This document shows positions 7,818-16,713 of a stretch of 50,408 bases of DNA, one piece after another; position 1 is the stretch's first letter, and each line of letters opens with the position of its first letter. The position numbers and the translations under genes are program-made. The notes under the pieces are model-generated. The model was not told the origin of the DNA and searched no databases. It saw only the letters and a list, made by a program, of their open reading frames with translations. The stretch is from Akkermansiaceae bacterium (GTDB lineage Bacteria; Verrucomicrobiota; Verrucomicrobiia; Verrucomicrobiales; Akkermansiaceae), in the NCBI GenBank assembly GCA_025457665.1, contig JALOTY010000019.1, positions 1 to 50,408 on the forward strand, written 5' to 3'.

Positions 7818-8098
7818 CGCCCCCACCCCCGTCCGCGGGGGTGGGGGCGTGGTGTTTCGATGCGGGAGGTGGTCCCTTCGATTCCAAGAGGATAACCCTT
7901 CCGCTTGGATTGGAACGACAGCGCTGAGTTCGTCGGCCATAGATCGCGCTCGGTTTTTCGGAAGAGGTGATGGTTCTGCAGGCGCATCCAGTCTTCCGGC
8001 TCGTTTCCGAAGTAGCGACCGAGCTTCAGGCCTTGCTCGGGGGTGGGCAAGCGGCGGGTGGCATGGGTCAGGGGAATTTCGGTGGCTTTTGGTTTCAT
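7778..8098 (-). pseudogene. Degenerate HigA-type antitoxin
   Basis: Begins MKPKATEIPLTHATRRLPTP and then reads LKLGRYFGNEPEDWMRLQNHHL. The second segment matches the C-terminal part of HigA/XRE antitoxins (consensus RLARYFG...W..LQ..YDL). The helix-turn-helix that should lie between start and RYFG is missing, so an internal deletion is likely. There is no stop at the usual HigA length. The frame runs on through the hairpin and into the antisense of the tRNA, ending at 7778 with residues SGIRTHGRG, the usual translation of an antisense serine tRNA. It starts 5 bp after the HigB-like relic, preserving the higB-higA order. Confidence 0.65.
7816..7851. terminator. Perfect 16-bp GC hairpin abutting the tRNA 3' end
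   Basis: CACGCCCCCACCCCCG (7816-7831) is the exact reverse complement of CGGGGGTGGGGGCGTG (7836-7851), with loop TCCG. The 5' arm begins inside the encoded CCA. There is no T-run after it on the plus strand, so it is not a canonical intrinsic terminator. It may serve as a 3' processing boundary or a strong pause/termination structure. Confidence 0.45.
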
Positions 8099-8102
8099 GA
8101 CT

Positions 8103-8321
8103 TCAATGATAGTCGGTGATTCGTACATTGCTGTCGTCCTGACCTTCCCATTGGAAGATGATGCGCCACTGTTTGTTGATGCGGATGGAATGGAATCCGG
8201 CGAGCTTGCCTTGAAGAAGCTCCAAGTGATTGCTGGGAGAATGGCGAAGGTTTTGGGGCGACATCGCCTCATGGATGGCAACGAGCTTGTGACAAGCAAG
8301 CCCGAGTTTTCGCCTTTCCAT
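8103..8321 (-). pseudogene. N-terminally truncated HigB/RelE-type toxin
   Basis: The 72-residue frame contains the conserved C-terminal two thirds of HigB-type mRNA interferases: HLELLQGKLAGFHSIRINKQWRI, then IFQWEGQDDSNVRITDYH. Normal HigB proteins are about 90-95 residues and start with an IxSFxxKGLExLF-like strand-helix. Here that part is absent and is not found in other frames just upstream, so the toxin is probably inactive. It pairs with the degenerate antitoxin immediately downstream. The upstream ATG at 8321 is nominal only. Confidence 0.6.
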
Positions 8322-8433
8322 GGGCCGACGGGCCGTTGATTTAGCGTGACTGGGTTTAGAGTGACATCACCTGACTCTTGCCATGTCCTCCCCCCAAAAA
8401 ATGAATGCCCCGAACGCCATTTCCGCCGCCACT

Positions 8434-8775
8434 TTAGCCCGCCGCCAGCTCCTTCACCGGTGGGGCGAAGGTGGTGAGGTCGATGCCTTCAACGGCGATT
8501 TTTTATTCTTCGATACTCTGGGTGCGGCCGAGGACGGCGGAGAGGACGACGACCGGGGTGGAGGAGAGAAGGGACTTCGGTCCGAGTCTTCCCCGACGCG
8601 GCCTTGGGAGAGGCCAGAGAAGGTGGCCATGACGGTGTCGCCTTTTTCGGCCTTTCCCTGGTTGCCCATGCACAGGTTGCAGCCGGGGCGATCGAGATCC
8701 ATCATGTTCATATACTCGGTGCGCGCGGCGGTTTTGGGGTCGCTGTCGTCGAATTCGAAGCCAGAGTGTTCCCCG
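8434..8775 (-). pseudogene. acnB: Relic of aconitate hydratase B, C-terminal part
   Basis: A decayed C-terminal fragment of AcnB. One frame reads SGFEFDDSDPKTAARTEYMN, then LDRPGCNLCMGNQGKAEKGDTVMAT. GCNLCMGNQ is the iron-sulfur cysteine region shared by AcnB-type aconitases. After GRVGEDS the homology moves to another frame: SLLSSTPVVVLSAVLGRTQSIEE, an in-frame TAA where Tyr is expected, then KIAVEGIDLTTFAPPVKELAAG and a stop at 8434. One frameshift, one nonsense codon and loss of the N-terminal 600 or more residues mean it is non-functional. Sequence between about 8776 and 8960 may hold further, less clear remnants. Confidence 0.8.
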
Positions 8776-8974
8776 CCCTCCAAACTGGCCCATCGGTTGT
8801 TTCAGGAGCATCCCGCCAAAAGCTGGATGACGGGCTGGGAAGCCGGATCGGGATTAGTGTCGAATCGCTTTCGGCAGGGCTTGGGTCCGTTTGAGGTCTT
8901 TCGCCCATTTGCCCGATGCAGGGTCGATCGCCGAACTTATCGAGGAGGATCGCAGGCGGGCCCCGTAGCGCGGT

Positions 8975-9748
8975 TCAAGGCCGCTCGAAGATCATGAAAT
9001 GCTGCCAGGGCAGCGGGCGGAGATTCGACACGAAGCGGAAGCCGGCGCTTTCCAGTTCAAGCCGGGCCTGGGCTTCGGTCATCTTGTGGAGCGGCTTGAT
9101 CGGAACCCTCGGGTCCTCGCCGCGGAACTCTAACAGGAAGATCCGGCCGCCGGGCTTCAGGGCGTGACGGAGCGAGGCGAGCATTTCGCGGGGGTGGGAG
9201 AATTCGTGGTAGGAATCGACCATCAGCGCGGCATCGAGCGAAGCGGCGGGCAGTTTCACGTCCTCGATGGTGCCGAGGTGAGGCTCGACGTTGGTGATGC
9301 CGAGTTCGGCCGATTTTTTCCGGAGGAAATCGAGCATCTCGGGCTGGATATCGACGGCCACGATCCTGCCCTTCGGCACCTTTTCGGAGAGCCGGAAGCT
9401 GTAATAGCCGGAGCCCGCACCGATGTCGGCGAGCACGGCGTCGGGCGCAAGGTCGATGGCGGCGATTGCCTTGCTGGGGGCTTCCTCCTGCTCGCGCTCG
9501 GTGCGCTCCAGCCAGCCGATGGCCGGGTGTCCCATGACTTGGGCGATCTCGCGGCCGTGGAAGAACTTGCCGATGCCGTCCGGCGAAGCGGGGCCGGTGG
9601 TGTATTCGACAAAGGTCGGTGCCGGAGATATGGCGGCAGGGGCGGGGGCAACCGCGGGCCCGTTAGAGGCTGAAGGAGCGCGGAACCAGCCCCACGCCAC
9701 GATGGAGGCGATGAGAAAAATGGCGAGCAGCGGGATGTGGCGGGACAT
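8975..9748 (-). CDS. Membrane-anchored class I SAM-dependent methyltransferase
   Basis: A 257-residue protein with an N-terminal hydrophobic anchor or signal (HIPLLAIFLIASIVAWGWF), a Pro/Ala-rich linker, the segment GIGKFFHGREIAQVMGH, and a Rossmann methyltransferase domain. SAM-binding motif I is AVLADIGAGSGYYSFRL (about residue 107), post-I is IVAVDIQPEMLDFL, and motif IV is LDAALMVDSYHEF. The combination of a GREIA-x-VMGH preface and an anchored methyltransferase recurs in bacterial proteins of unknown substrate. SAM is cytoplasmic, so the domain most likely faces the cytoplasm, unless the leader is cleaved. The substrate is unknown. Confidence 0.8.
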   Translation of the reverse strand: MSRHIPLLAIFLIASIVAWGWFRAPSASNGPAVAPAPAAISPAPTFVEYTTGPASPDGIGKFFHGREIAQVMGHPAIGWLERTEREQEEAPSKAIAAIDLAPDAVLADIGAGSGYYSFRLSEKVPKGRIVAVDIQPEMLDFLRKKSAELGITNVEPHLGTIEDVKLPAASLDAALMVDSYHEFSHPREMLASLRHALKPGGRIFLLEFRGEDPRVPIKPLHKMTEAQARLELESAGFRFVSNLRPLPWQHFMIFERP

Positions 9749-9980
9749 GGTGGATACTTTACGCGATGGCTGGGGGAAATCAGTCCGATTTCTTGCGGCG
9801 ATGATCGTGGCAGGGCAGGGGCTTGGCGGTGGCCTCGCAACTGTCGTTAGAATGGCTCATGGAAGCCGCCCCCTCGCATCCTCGCCCTCCCCCGAAATTG
9901 CTCCTGCAATCGCCGCCTTCGTTGTTCGTCCCGCCTGCCTCCCACCCCTCCGGTTCTCCTGATCCTCCGTCCGCCGCATC

Positions 9981-10190
9981 TCACGAACCAGGGTGTTCTA
10001 ACAGATCTAACAGGACATGATGACTTTCGTCCACGGCGACTTCCTCCAAGTCCTCCCCACTCTTCATTCTCCCTAACACCTCCCACTGGATCCCCGCTTT
10101 TTCCCTGGCCTCGATCCGCTCCGCCGCCAGCGCTACCGCTTCCTTCTGCGCCATCTTCAAAGCACGAGCTGCGCGCCGTAGGTTGACCAT
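9981..10190 (-). CDS. Possible small helical protein
   Basis: A 69-residue frame rich in Ala, Glu, Lys and Arg (RAARALKMAQKEAVALAAERIEA), predicted mostly helical, with a purine-rich AGGGGG about 4 nt before the ATG. It diverges from the threonine synthase-like gene with 44 bp between starts. There is no recognised family. It could be spurious; coding-like composition and the ribosome binding site are the only support. Apart from this frame, nothing else is seen in the 9749-10234 interval. Confidence 0.35.
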   Translation of the reverse strand: MVNLRRAARALKMAQKEAVALAAERIEAREKAGIQWEVLGRMKSGEDLEEVAVDESHHVLLDLLEHPGS

Positions 10191-10234
10191 TCCGCCCCCT
10201 GTGGCCAGCCTTCGGGCAACAGGAGACCCGCCGC

Positions 10235-11368
10235 ATGACCACTGCTTATCTCGATCCGCGCTCCGGCGAAACCTTCCCGCTCGAAATCCCGCGCTGGTGC
10301 GGCACCCGCAAGGCCCCCCTTTTCCTGACCGACCTGCCCGGTCTGACCCGCGCCCAGGTGGACAGCTCCACGCGCAGCCTCTGGCGCTACCGCGCGGCGC
10401 TGCCGATGGAAGCGGCGGATCCCATCACCATGGGCGAGGGCTGCACCCCGCTTGTGCCCCGCTCGCTGCACGGCGCCACTGCGCTGCTGAAGCTCGAATG
10501 GTTCATGCCCACCGGCTCTTTCAAGGACCGCGGTGCCAGCGTGATGCTCACTTACCTGCGCCAGCAGGGCATCGCGGAGGTGCTGGAGGACAGTTCCGGC
10601 AATGGCGGTGCCGCGGTCTCCGCCTACGCCGCGGCCGGTGGCCTCAAAGCCACCATCCTGGCCCCTGACTCCACCTCGCCGGCCAAGACGGTGGCCATGC
10701 GCGCCGCCGGCGCCGACGTGGAACTCATCCCCGGCAACCGCCAGGCCACCTCCGACGCCGCCGAAGCCCGCGCGGCGACCACCTTTTACGCCAGCCACAA
10801 CTGGCACCCCTTTTTCCTACAGGGCACGAAGACTCTGGCTTACGAGCTGTGGGAAGATCTCGACTTCGAGGCGCCGGACAACGTCATCATCCCCTGCGGT
10901 GCCGGAAGCAACGTGCTGGGCTGCGACATCGGCTTCGGCGAATTGCTGCGTGCCGGTGCCATCCGCAGGCTGCCCCGACTCTTCGCCGCCCAGCCGGAGA
11001 ATTGTGGCCCCATCGCCGCCAGCTTCATGGCCGGCAAGGACCACCGCATCGCCACTCCCATCCTGCCCACCATTGCCGAGGGCACCGCGATCGCCCAGCC
11101 CATCCGCCTGCCTGAGGTGATCGCCGCCCTGCGCCGCAGCCGCGGCGGCGCAGTGATGCTAACGGAGGAGGAGATTGCCGCCAGCATGTTGTCCCTCGCC
11201 CGCACCGGCATCTACGTGGAGCCCACCTGCGCCCAAGCCGAAGCCGCCTTCCGCCGCCTGCTCGAAGTCGGCACCATCAAGCCCGATGAGCGCACCGTGC
11301 TGGTTCTTACCGGCACCGGGTTGAAAGCCACGCCGCGCATCGCCGAACTGCTCGGGATCGTGCTGTAG
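10235..11368 (+). CDS. thrC: Threonine synthase-like PLP-dependent enzyme
   Basis: Predicted beta-family PLP enzyme of 377 residues, most like threonine synthase (O-phosphohomoserine to threonine). The PLP-binding Lys is in MPTGSFKDRGA, the substrate/phosphate loop is DSSGNGGAAVSAYAA, and the Gly-rich PLP-phosphate loop is IIPCGAGSNVLG. The C-terminal VLVLTGTGLKATPRI is typical of the threonine synthase group. AGGAG lies 16-20 nt before the ATG, in a CAGGAGACCC context. Other threonine-pathway genes are absent, so a related enzyme acting on a different phospho- or hydroxy-amino acid is possible. Codon use is very GC-rich, in line with a core gene. Confidence 0.8.
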   Translation: MTTAYLDPRSGETFPLEIPRWCGTRKAPLFLTDLPGLTRAQVDSSTRSLWRYRAALPMEAADPITMGEGCTPLVPRSLHGATALLKLEWFMPTGSFKDRGASVMLTYLRQQGIAEVLEDSSGNGGAAVSAYAAAGGLKATILAPDSTSPAKTVAMRAAGADVELIPGNRQATSDAAEARAATTFYASHNWHPFFLQGTKTLAYELWEDLDFEAPDNVIIPCGAGSNVLGCDIGFGELLRAGAIRRLPRLFAAQPENCGPIAASFMAGKDHRIATPILPTIAEGTAIAQPIRLPEVIAALRRSRGGAVMLTEEEIAASMLSLARTGIYVEPTCAQAEAAFRRLLEVGTIKPDERTVLVLTGTGLKATPRIAELLGIVL

Positions 11369-11639
11369 GGCCCGCTGCCAGCGCCCACGCATGCCCGGCG
11401 AACTGCCGAGCTTCATCGCCGGGATGAAGCAGGGCGAATCTTGGGTTCAAGGATGGAAACGCCGACTTCAGGCGACATGGGATCGAGATGAGGTGATTTG
11501 CAGGGGACGAGATCGACAAAAATCGGCAATAAGAATCAATTTGTATCCGAAAAAATGCTGTGAAAGCGCCGATTTTCCTGCCTAAATCCGCAGGATCTCC
11601 AACCCAGTGATGAGATCCGAATCCCAACACAGAAATCCC
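11369..11639. other. Intergenic interval without detected features
   Basis: About 270 bp between thrC and the lipoprotein gene. The right half is markedly more AT-rich than the surroundings, as expected for a promoter, but no confident -35/-10 pair, repeat or gene was seen. Confidence 0.4.
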
Positions 11640-11891
11640 ATGAAACGTTCCATTGTATGTTCGCTTGTTGTTGTTGCCTTCGCCGCCATTTTCCCCAGCG
11701 CCTGCTCGAAGAAGGAGGGAACTGTGGGTGAAGAAGTGAAGGAAGGTGTGAATGACGCCCTCGATCGTCGTCCCGGCGAAGGAGTGAGAGATGCGGTGGA
11801 GGATGCGGGCGATGCTGCCGAGGACATTGGCGAAAGCGTCGAAGATGCGGCGGAAGAAGTCGGCGATGCTGTGAATGATGCCGTCCGTTGA
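11640..11891 (+). CDS. Small acidic lipoprotein
   Basis: An 83-residue predicted lipoprotein. MKRSIVCSLVVVAFAAIFPSAC has a basic start, a hydrophobic core and a lipobox-like PSAC with Cys at residue 22, followed by SKKEG. The mature part is strongly acidic, with repeating DAVEDAGDAAEDIGESVEDA units of near-heptad spacing, suggesting an amphipathic helix. Similar short Asp/Glu/Ala-repeat lipoproteins are often linked to envelope stress, but the role here is unknown. The ATG at 11640 gives the signal peptide; an upstream ATG at 11607 adds MMRSESQHRNP and is unlikely. A DUF1328-like gene follows by 34 bp. Confidence 0.65.
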   Translation: MKRSIVCSLVVVAFAAIFPSACSKKEGTVGEEVKEGVNDALDRRPGEGVRDAVEDAGDAAEDIGESVEDAAEEVGDAVNDAVR

Positions 11892-11925
11892 GATGACGAT
11901 CTGAAAATCTAACAAGAATTCGGCC

Positions 11926-12081
11926 ATGTTGCATTATGCTCTCGGATTCATCGTGGTGGCGTTGGTCGCCGCCTTTCTCGGTTTCGGCTCGCTCTCCGGA
12001 ATGGCGGCAACCATCGCGAAGATCTGCTTCATCCTGTTTCTGGTGATGGCGGTGATCAGTTTCTTCAAGAAGGCGAAGTAA
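11926..12081 (+). CDS. DUF1328-family small membrane protein
   Basis: A 51-residue protein. It begins MLHYALGFIVVALVAAFLGF, continues GSLSGMAATIAKICFILF and ends ISFFKKAK. Two hydrophobic segments around GSLSGMAA and the basic end match the DUF1328/YtjA family, short inner-membrane proteins often near stress or phage-shock-like genes. It follows the small lipoprotein gene by 34 bp on the same strand, suggesting a two-gene envelope unit. No biochemical function is established for the family. Confidence 0.85.
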   Translation: MLHYALGFIVVALVAAFLGFGSLSGMAATIAKICFILFLVMAVISFFKKAK

Positions 12082-12222
12082 GCCGGGACTGAGGATTCAT
12101 TCTGCGGCTCCCGGCATCGTCCACAATGGTGCCGGGTAAGCCGCTATCGGTCCATGGGTGTGATTCCCGCCGTAAACACGGGAGTGGCCGCATGAGACGC
12201 GATTGCGGATTCTGGCCGGGCC

Positions 12223-13968
12223 ATGTTTTTCGCACGTCCGGGTTTCCAAGATCGACTCATCATTCCTGCCCTGGTCCTGGTTCCGCTCCTGTTGCCCTGG
12301 GCCATCGCCCAGGAAGTGCGCAGTGAGTTGGATGAAAAAGACAAGGAGCAGTGCCTCTATCGCGATCTCGATGGAGATGGCGATCCCGACCTGATCGAAC
12401 GCTGGTGGAGTGGGAAGCGGATTCGATGGATTGATGAGAATGATGATGCCACGGCATCGGACCGCATGCCGGACATGCTGGGGGATTGTCTGCAAGTGGA
12501 TGGAGGGGGCGACGGCCATTACGACGGACCTTCCGACATCACGGTGAAGTGGTCGGACTGCGATGGTGACGGGATCCCTGACATCGAACTCTACAACGAG
12601 AATCCATCGGCCGCTCAGAAAGGGCCGTTTTCCGGATCGAGTCATTTCTTCGTATCGCTGGATCCGGATGGCGGCGGCCGATTTTCGGGCTTCGACTGGC
12701 AAAAGCTGAAGGTGGGGTTCACCGACTTTCAGGGAAATGTGAACTGGACGCCCAACTATCATGGCAATGCCCTTTTCCTCAAGGAGCACATGCCAGCCTG
12801 GGCGATCCGCGAACCGGAGCGGAGTTGGGAGAATCCCTTTTTGTTCTGGGACCCGGATGGCGACGGATGCTCCGAGATTTCGATGCGTGTGACGGACACG
12901 AGACGTTTCACCGATGATGCCCAATCGACTGTAAGTTTCGATGGCGTTGCCGACGAGGTGTGGGTTTCGTGGGATGTGGACAATGATGCCGCCCGGGACC
13001 AGGAGAAGGATTATGATCTGACCTTGTATCTTGGCGGCGGGGAGGGGCTCGACTACAAAAAGCATGCGCAAGAGTTCAAGGGCGTGGAGGTTCCGGCGTG
13101 GGGCGAGCGGTTTTTTGTCAGGCCCGAGTGGAGAAAGAATCGCACCTTCCAATATCTTCCCCACGACTCCGCTTTTGAGTCCGTGGCCCCAGTGAAATGG
13201 GAAAAGGCCTATCTCACCTTCGATGAAGATGATGATTGCCATCGATGGGAACGGGTCGAGTTGTATTATCCCGGTGAGGCCTATCTTCCTGCGGGCGAGG
13301 GAAAGCGCCATGTGACATGGCATCCACAGGCCGACAGCCTCGGAGACAGGGGGGAATGGGATGAGGATTTCAGTGGCGGAGGGAAGATCTATCTCGCGCC
13401 ATGGGACGGTCGATGGCATCTGTTAGGCGCGGAAAGCGGGGTCTGGCTGGATGATCCGGGCCGCAGATACTGGGGTGCGGCCCATCCGAACCGGCTTTCA
13501 TCCAGAGAGCGGGCGCCAGCGGTGGGGCATGTGGTTCTTTACAAGGATGCCGACGGCAATGGCTTTTTTGACCTGATCCAGCACGACTTTGATGGGGATC
13601 GGACCATCGATCTGGAACTGGATCTGAAAGGTCTGGGAGTGGACGACCGCTGTCGTGTGATTGATCCGCTTGAGGTAGGTTGGGAAGGGTTGGGAAAGGA
13701 GTTCATTGCCATGAACCAAGAGTCATGGAAGAAGGCTGCGGAGCTTGGCCGGATGGCATTCCGTGCCGGATGGCTGGATGCGGATGAGATGAGACTGATG
13801 AATGCCACAGGGATTCACGAGAAATACGAAAACGCCCAGCGCATCCGTTTGGGGGTCATCAAATCGCTAATGAAAGATCTCCCCAAAGAGGAATGGAAGG
13901 AACTGCAAAAAGCATATCTTCGGAATGATCTGGCGGGCTGGATGGAGGGTTGGGCAAAGCGGCGGTGA
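12223..13968 (+). CDS. Secreted protein with calcium-binding-like Asp loops
   Basis: A 581-residue exported protein. A signal peptide (LIIPALVLVPLLLPWAIAQ) precedes a large acidic domain punctuated by EF-hand/dockerin-like loops: DLDGDGDPDLIE, DCDGDGIPDIEL, DPDGDGCSEI, DVDNDAARD, DEDDDCHRWE, and KDADGNGFFDLIQHDFDGD. These DxDxDG loops usually bind calcium and stabilise extracellular proteins. The last 100 or so residues are helical and charged, without such loops. There is no catalytic motif, so an adhesive or structural role is the safe inference. Start choice: the ATG at 12223 is the closest to the hydrophobic signal. Confidence 0.7.
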   Translation: MFFARPGFQDRLIIPALVLVPLLLPWAIAQEVRSELDEKDKEQCLYRDLDGDGDPDLIERWWSGKRIRWIDENDDATASDRMPDMLGDCLQVDGGGDGHYDGPSDITVKWSDCDGDGIPDIELYNENPSAAQKGPFSGSSHFFVSLDPDGGGRFSGFDWQKLKVGFTDFQGNVNWTPNYHGNALFLKEHMPAWAIREPERSWENPFLFWDPDGDGCSEISMRVTDTRRFTDDAQSTVSFDGVADEVWVSWDVDNDAARDQEKDYDLTLYLGGGEGLDYKKHAQEFKGVEVPAWGERFFVRPEWRKNRTFQYLPHDSAFESVAPVKWEKAYLTFDEDDDCHRWERVELYYPGEAYLPAGEGKRHVTWHPQADSLGDRGEWDEDFSGGGKIYLAPWDGRWHLLGAESGVWLDDPGRRYWGAAHPNRLSSRERAPAVGHVVLYKDADGNGFFDLIQHDFDGDRTIDLELDLKGLGVDDRCRVIDPLEVGWEGLGKEFIAMNQESWKKAAELGRMAFRAGWLDADEMRLMNATGIHEKYENAQRIRLGVIKSLMKDLPKEEWKELQKAYLRNDLAGWMEGWAKRR

Positions 13969-14085
13969 TCGGTCCTGAACGATCCAAGTTGGCCGTGAAT
14001 ACGGGATGTTTCTCGGCATCCGGGTTTGTTACGGTCGCTGGACTGGAGAACCCACTCCTCCCGGTAAATCCAAGCTCATCAACCC

Positions 14086-16668
14086 ATGAAACCCCTCGGT
14101 CATTTGCTTCTCTCCTCTGTCGGATTCATCGCCACTGGTCTCACGATTCACGCTCAGACGACGCTTTATTGGGACGGCAATGACACCACGGCCGACGCCA
14201 ATGGGGGCATCGGGACCTGGGATGCGGGGATCACGTCGAACTGGGATACCGCCGCGACAGCCGGGGCTTCGACGACTTGGCCCGCATCAAGTTCCGGAGA
14301 TGACGACGCGGTTTTCGGTGGCACCGCAGGAGCCGTCACCATTGCTGCCGGCGGCGTCACGGCGAACAGTCTTACCTTCGGCACGGCAGGCTACACGCTT
14401 TCGGGAGGAAACCTCACCCTCGATGGCATCGTGCCATCGATCGTCAACGCCGGCGCGGCAACGGTGAATTCCAATCTCGTCGGAACCGCCGGCTTGAACA
14501 AGATCGGTGACGGGACGCTGACACTGGGCGGCAACAACTCGGGAATCAGCGGTGCGCTCGTCTTGTCGGGAGCGACTGCTGGAAACAACGGTGGCATCAT
14601 TGCCAACAATGCCAATGCAATCGCCGGGTTCTCTTCCATCGACATTCAGAATGGGAGCTTCCTTCAGTTGCAAGGAGTCACGATTGCATCGACCACACCC
14701 ATCACGGTGGCCGGTGGCGGCGGCTTCACTGCGCCCCTGGGTGCCATCCGCGGCGGATCAGGAGTCAACACGATTGAGAGCGCCGTGACCCTTGCGAATG
14801 GCACCGTTCGCGTGGGGAACGGAGGCACATCGACGACTTTCAGCGGTGCGATCACAGCCACAACGGGATCGGGCTTCGGCTTGCTGATCCGGCAGGCGGC
14901 GAACCAGGGTGTGATCATTTCGAACACGGGCAACTACTGGGAGGGAACGACCCAGCTTCATGATGGCTCCCATTATTTCCATGCCGGTGCGCTTCCATCG
15001 GCAACGAATCTGTCGAATGCGCTTTCCGCGTCGACCTGGTTTGAAACCAACGGCAGCTTCACCCGCGCGGTGGGGACGGGGGCGGGGCAGGTCCAGTTCA
15101 ACAGCACCGCGGGAAGGATCAACGGATTCTCTGCGCGTGGGGGAGACCTTACTGTCAACCTCGGCGGTGCATCGGCTGGTCTGACATGGGGATCAGGTGG
15201 CTTTACTCCCGCCATCCTCGGTCTTGCGGGTGCCAATGCCACCGGCACGCTGACCTGGCAGAATCCGATCAATCTCAATGGCGCCACGCGCACCATCGAC
15301 GTTGTCAACGGAACGGCGGCGATCGATGCGGAAATGACTGGCGCGATTTCCGGGACTGGATCCAGTGTGTTGACGAAGACAGGTTCGGGGACTCTGTTGT
15401 TGTCGACGGCTAACTCTCACGCTGGTGGCACGGTCATCGCGGGCAGCCAGAGTGTGGTCAACCCCCTCCGAATCAGCCACGCGAACGCCCTTGGCACGGG
15501 TGGATTGACGATCGGCAGCGGTGGTAACAACGATTCGTCCCGCCTCGAACTCACGGGAGGGATAACCGTGACAAACACCATCGCCACGCTGACGTCACGC
15601 AACAACACGGCGCCTTCGATCCTTAACATCTCCGGCGACAATACCCTCACGTCCAACCTTTCCAGTGGTGGCGGTGGAGGCTTGATCACGATCAGCTCCA
15701 ATAGTGGCAGGCTGACCCTTTCCGGCAGTTTGGGTGTGCGCAATCCGAGCTTCAACGGCAGCGGCGATATCCTCATCACCGGAAACATCACGTCCCCAGC
15801 GACCTATCGAAACCTGACGAAAGGAGGATCCGGTACGACCATTCTTGCAGGTGCGACGAATGCGACCGATGGCACGACTACCATCAATGCGGGCACCCTG
15901 CAGATCGGCAATGGCGGCGCAAACGGAGCGCTTGGGACCGGGGCTGTTACCAATAATGCAACTCTCGCCATCAACCGCACCGGAACGATCACGCTTTCCA
16001 ATGCGATTTCAGGAACAGGTCAATTGACTCAAATTGGAGCCGGAACTCTTGAAATCACCGGGAACAGCAACACCTACACGGGTGGCACCACGCTCACCAG
16101 CGGAACCCTTCTCGTCAACAACACCAGCGGCTCTGGCCTTGGAACGGGCGGAGTCACTGTGAACGGCGGAACCCTTGGGGGAACGGGCAGCTTCACTGGA
16201 GCTGTTGCCGTCAATACCACGGCGGACCTCTCTCCGGGTGCATCGATCGGCACTCTCGCTACCGGTGCGCTTACCCTCAACACCGGTTCGAGTTTCGTCT
16301 ATGAGCTGAATACGACCTCGGTTGTTGGGGATCTTCTGAACGTGAATGGCAACCTTGATCTCAATGGAACCGTCGCCCTCGATCTGATCGATCTCGGAAC
16401 TGCGGCAGCGCTGACCGCGGGAACCAAGTTCACCCTCATCAGCTATTCGGGCTCCTGGACGAGTGGAGATATCTTCAATGGATATGCCGACGACAGCATC
16501 TTCACCTTCTCGGGCAACGATTGGTTGATCAACTATGATGATACCCCGGCGGGTGCGGTGAATGGTGGTTCGTTTACCAACGCGGTGACTCTCACCGTGG
16601 TTCCCGAGCCGGCGGTGCCGCTCCTTTCCCTCGCTGCACTGGGCTTGTTCTTCCGTCGTCGTCGCTGA
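14086..16668 (+). CDS. Autotransporter-associated beta-strand repeat protein with PEP-CTERM-like tail
   Basis: An 860-residue secreted protein. The signal peptide (HLLLSSVGFIATGLTIHAQ) is followed by TTLYWDGNDTTADANGG, the usual opening of verrucomicrobial ATB proteins, then Gly/Thr/Asn-rich beta-helix-type sequence with ATB repeats such as GLNKIGDGTLTLGGNNSG, VLTKTGSGTLLLSTANSHAGG and QIGAGTLEITGNSNTYTGGT. The C-terminus VPEPAVPLLSLAALGLFFRRRR is a PEP-CTERM-like anchor. There is no outer-membrane autotransporter barrel. It is paralogous to the 976-residue protein at 17472 over most of its length; a prepilin-like gene lies between them, 45 bp downstream. A surface-displayed or matrix role is inferred. 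Confidence 0.85.
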   Translation: MKPLGHLLLSSVGFIATGLTIHAQTTLYWDGNDTTADANGGIGTWDAGITSNWDTAATAGASTTWPASSSGDDDAVFGGTAGAVTIAAGGVTANSLTFGTAGYTLSGGNLTLDGIVPSIVNAGAATVNSNLVGTAGLNKIGDGTLTLGGNNSGISGALVLSGATAGNNGGIIANNANAIAGFSSIDIQNGSFLQLQGVTIASTTPITVAGGGGFTAPLGAIRGGSGVNTIESAVTLANGTVRVGNGGTSTTFSGAITATTGSGFGLLIRQAANQGVIISNTGNYWEGTTQLHDGSHYFHAGALPSATNLSNALSASTWFETNGSFTRAVGTGAGQVQFNSTAGRINGFSARGGDLTVNLGGASAGLTWGSGGFTPAILGLAGANATGTLTWQNPINLNGATRTIDVVNGTAAIDAEMTGAISGTGSSVLTKTGSGTLLLSTANSHAGGTVIAGSQSVVNPLRISHANALGTGGLTIGSGGNNDSSRLELTGGITVTNTIATLTSRNNTAPSILNISGDNTLTSNLSSGGGGGLITISSNSGRLTLSGSLGVRNPSFNGSGDILITGNITSPATYRNLTKGGSGTTILAGATNATDGTTTINAGTLQIGNGGANGALGTGAVTNNATLAINRTGTITLSNAISGTGQLTQIGAGTLEITGNSNTYTGGTTLTSGTLLVNNTSGSGLGTGGVTVNGGTLGGTGSFTGAVAVNTTADLSPGASIGTLATGALTLNTGSSFVYELNTTSVVGDLLNVNGNLDLNGTVALDLIDLGTAAALTAGTKFTLISYSGSWTSGDIFNGYADDSIFTFSGNDWLINYDDTPAGAVNGGSFTNAVTLTVVPEPAVPLLSLAALGLFFRRRR

Positions 16669-16713
16669 ATCGAAACAGCACATTGATTTCACCGTACAAA
16701 AGTCCGAAATCTC

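Noticed and set aside
8383..8997. A 204-residue plus-strand frame
   Set aside because: It runs antisense to the aconitase relic and has no domain; the minus-strand homology explains the interval better.
10157..10807. A 216-residue minus-strand frame rich in Gly, Ala, Val, Arg and His
   Set aside because: Antisense to the threonine synthase-like gene, which has intact PLP motifs.
12097..13419. A 440-residue minus-strand open frame
   Set aside because: Antisense to the calcium-loop secreted protein, which has a signal peptide and DxDxDG motifs in the opposite frame.
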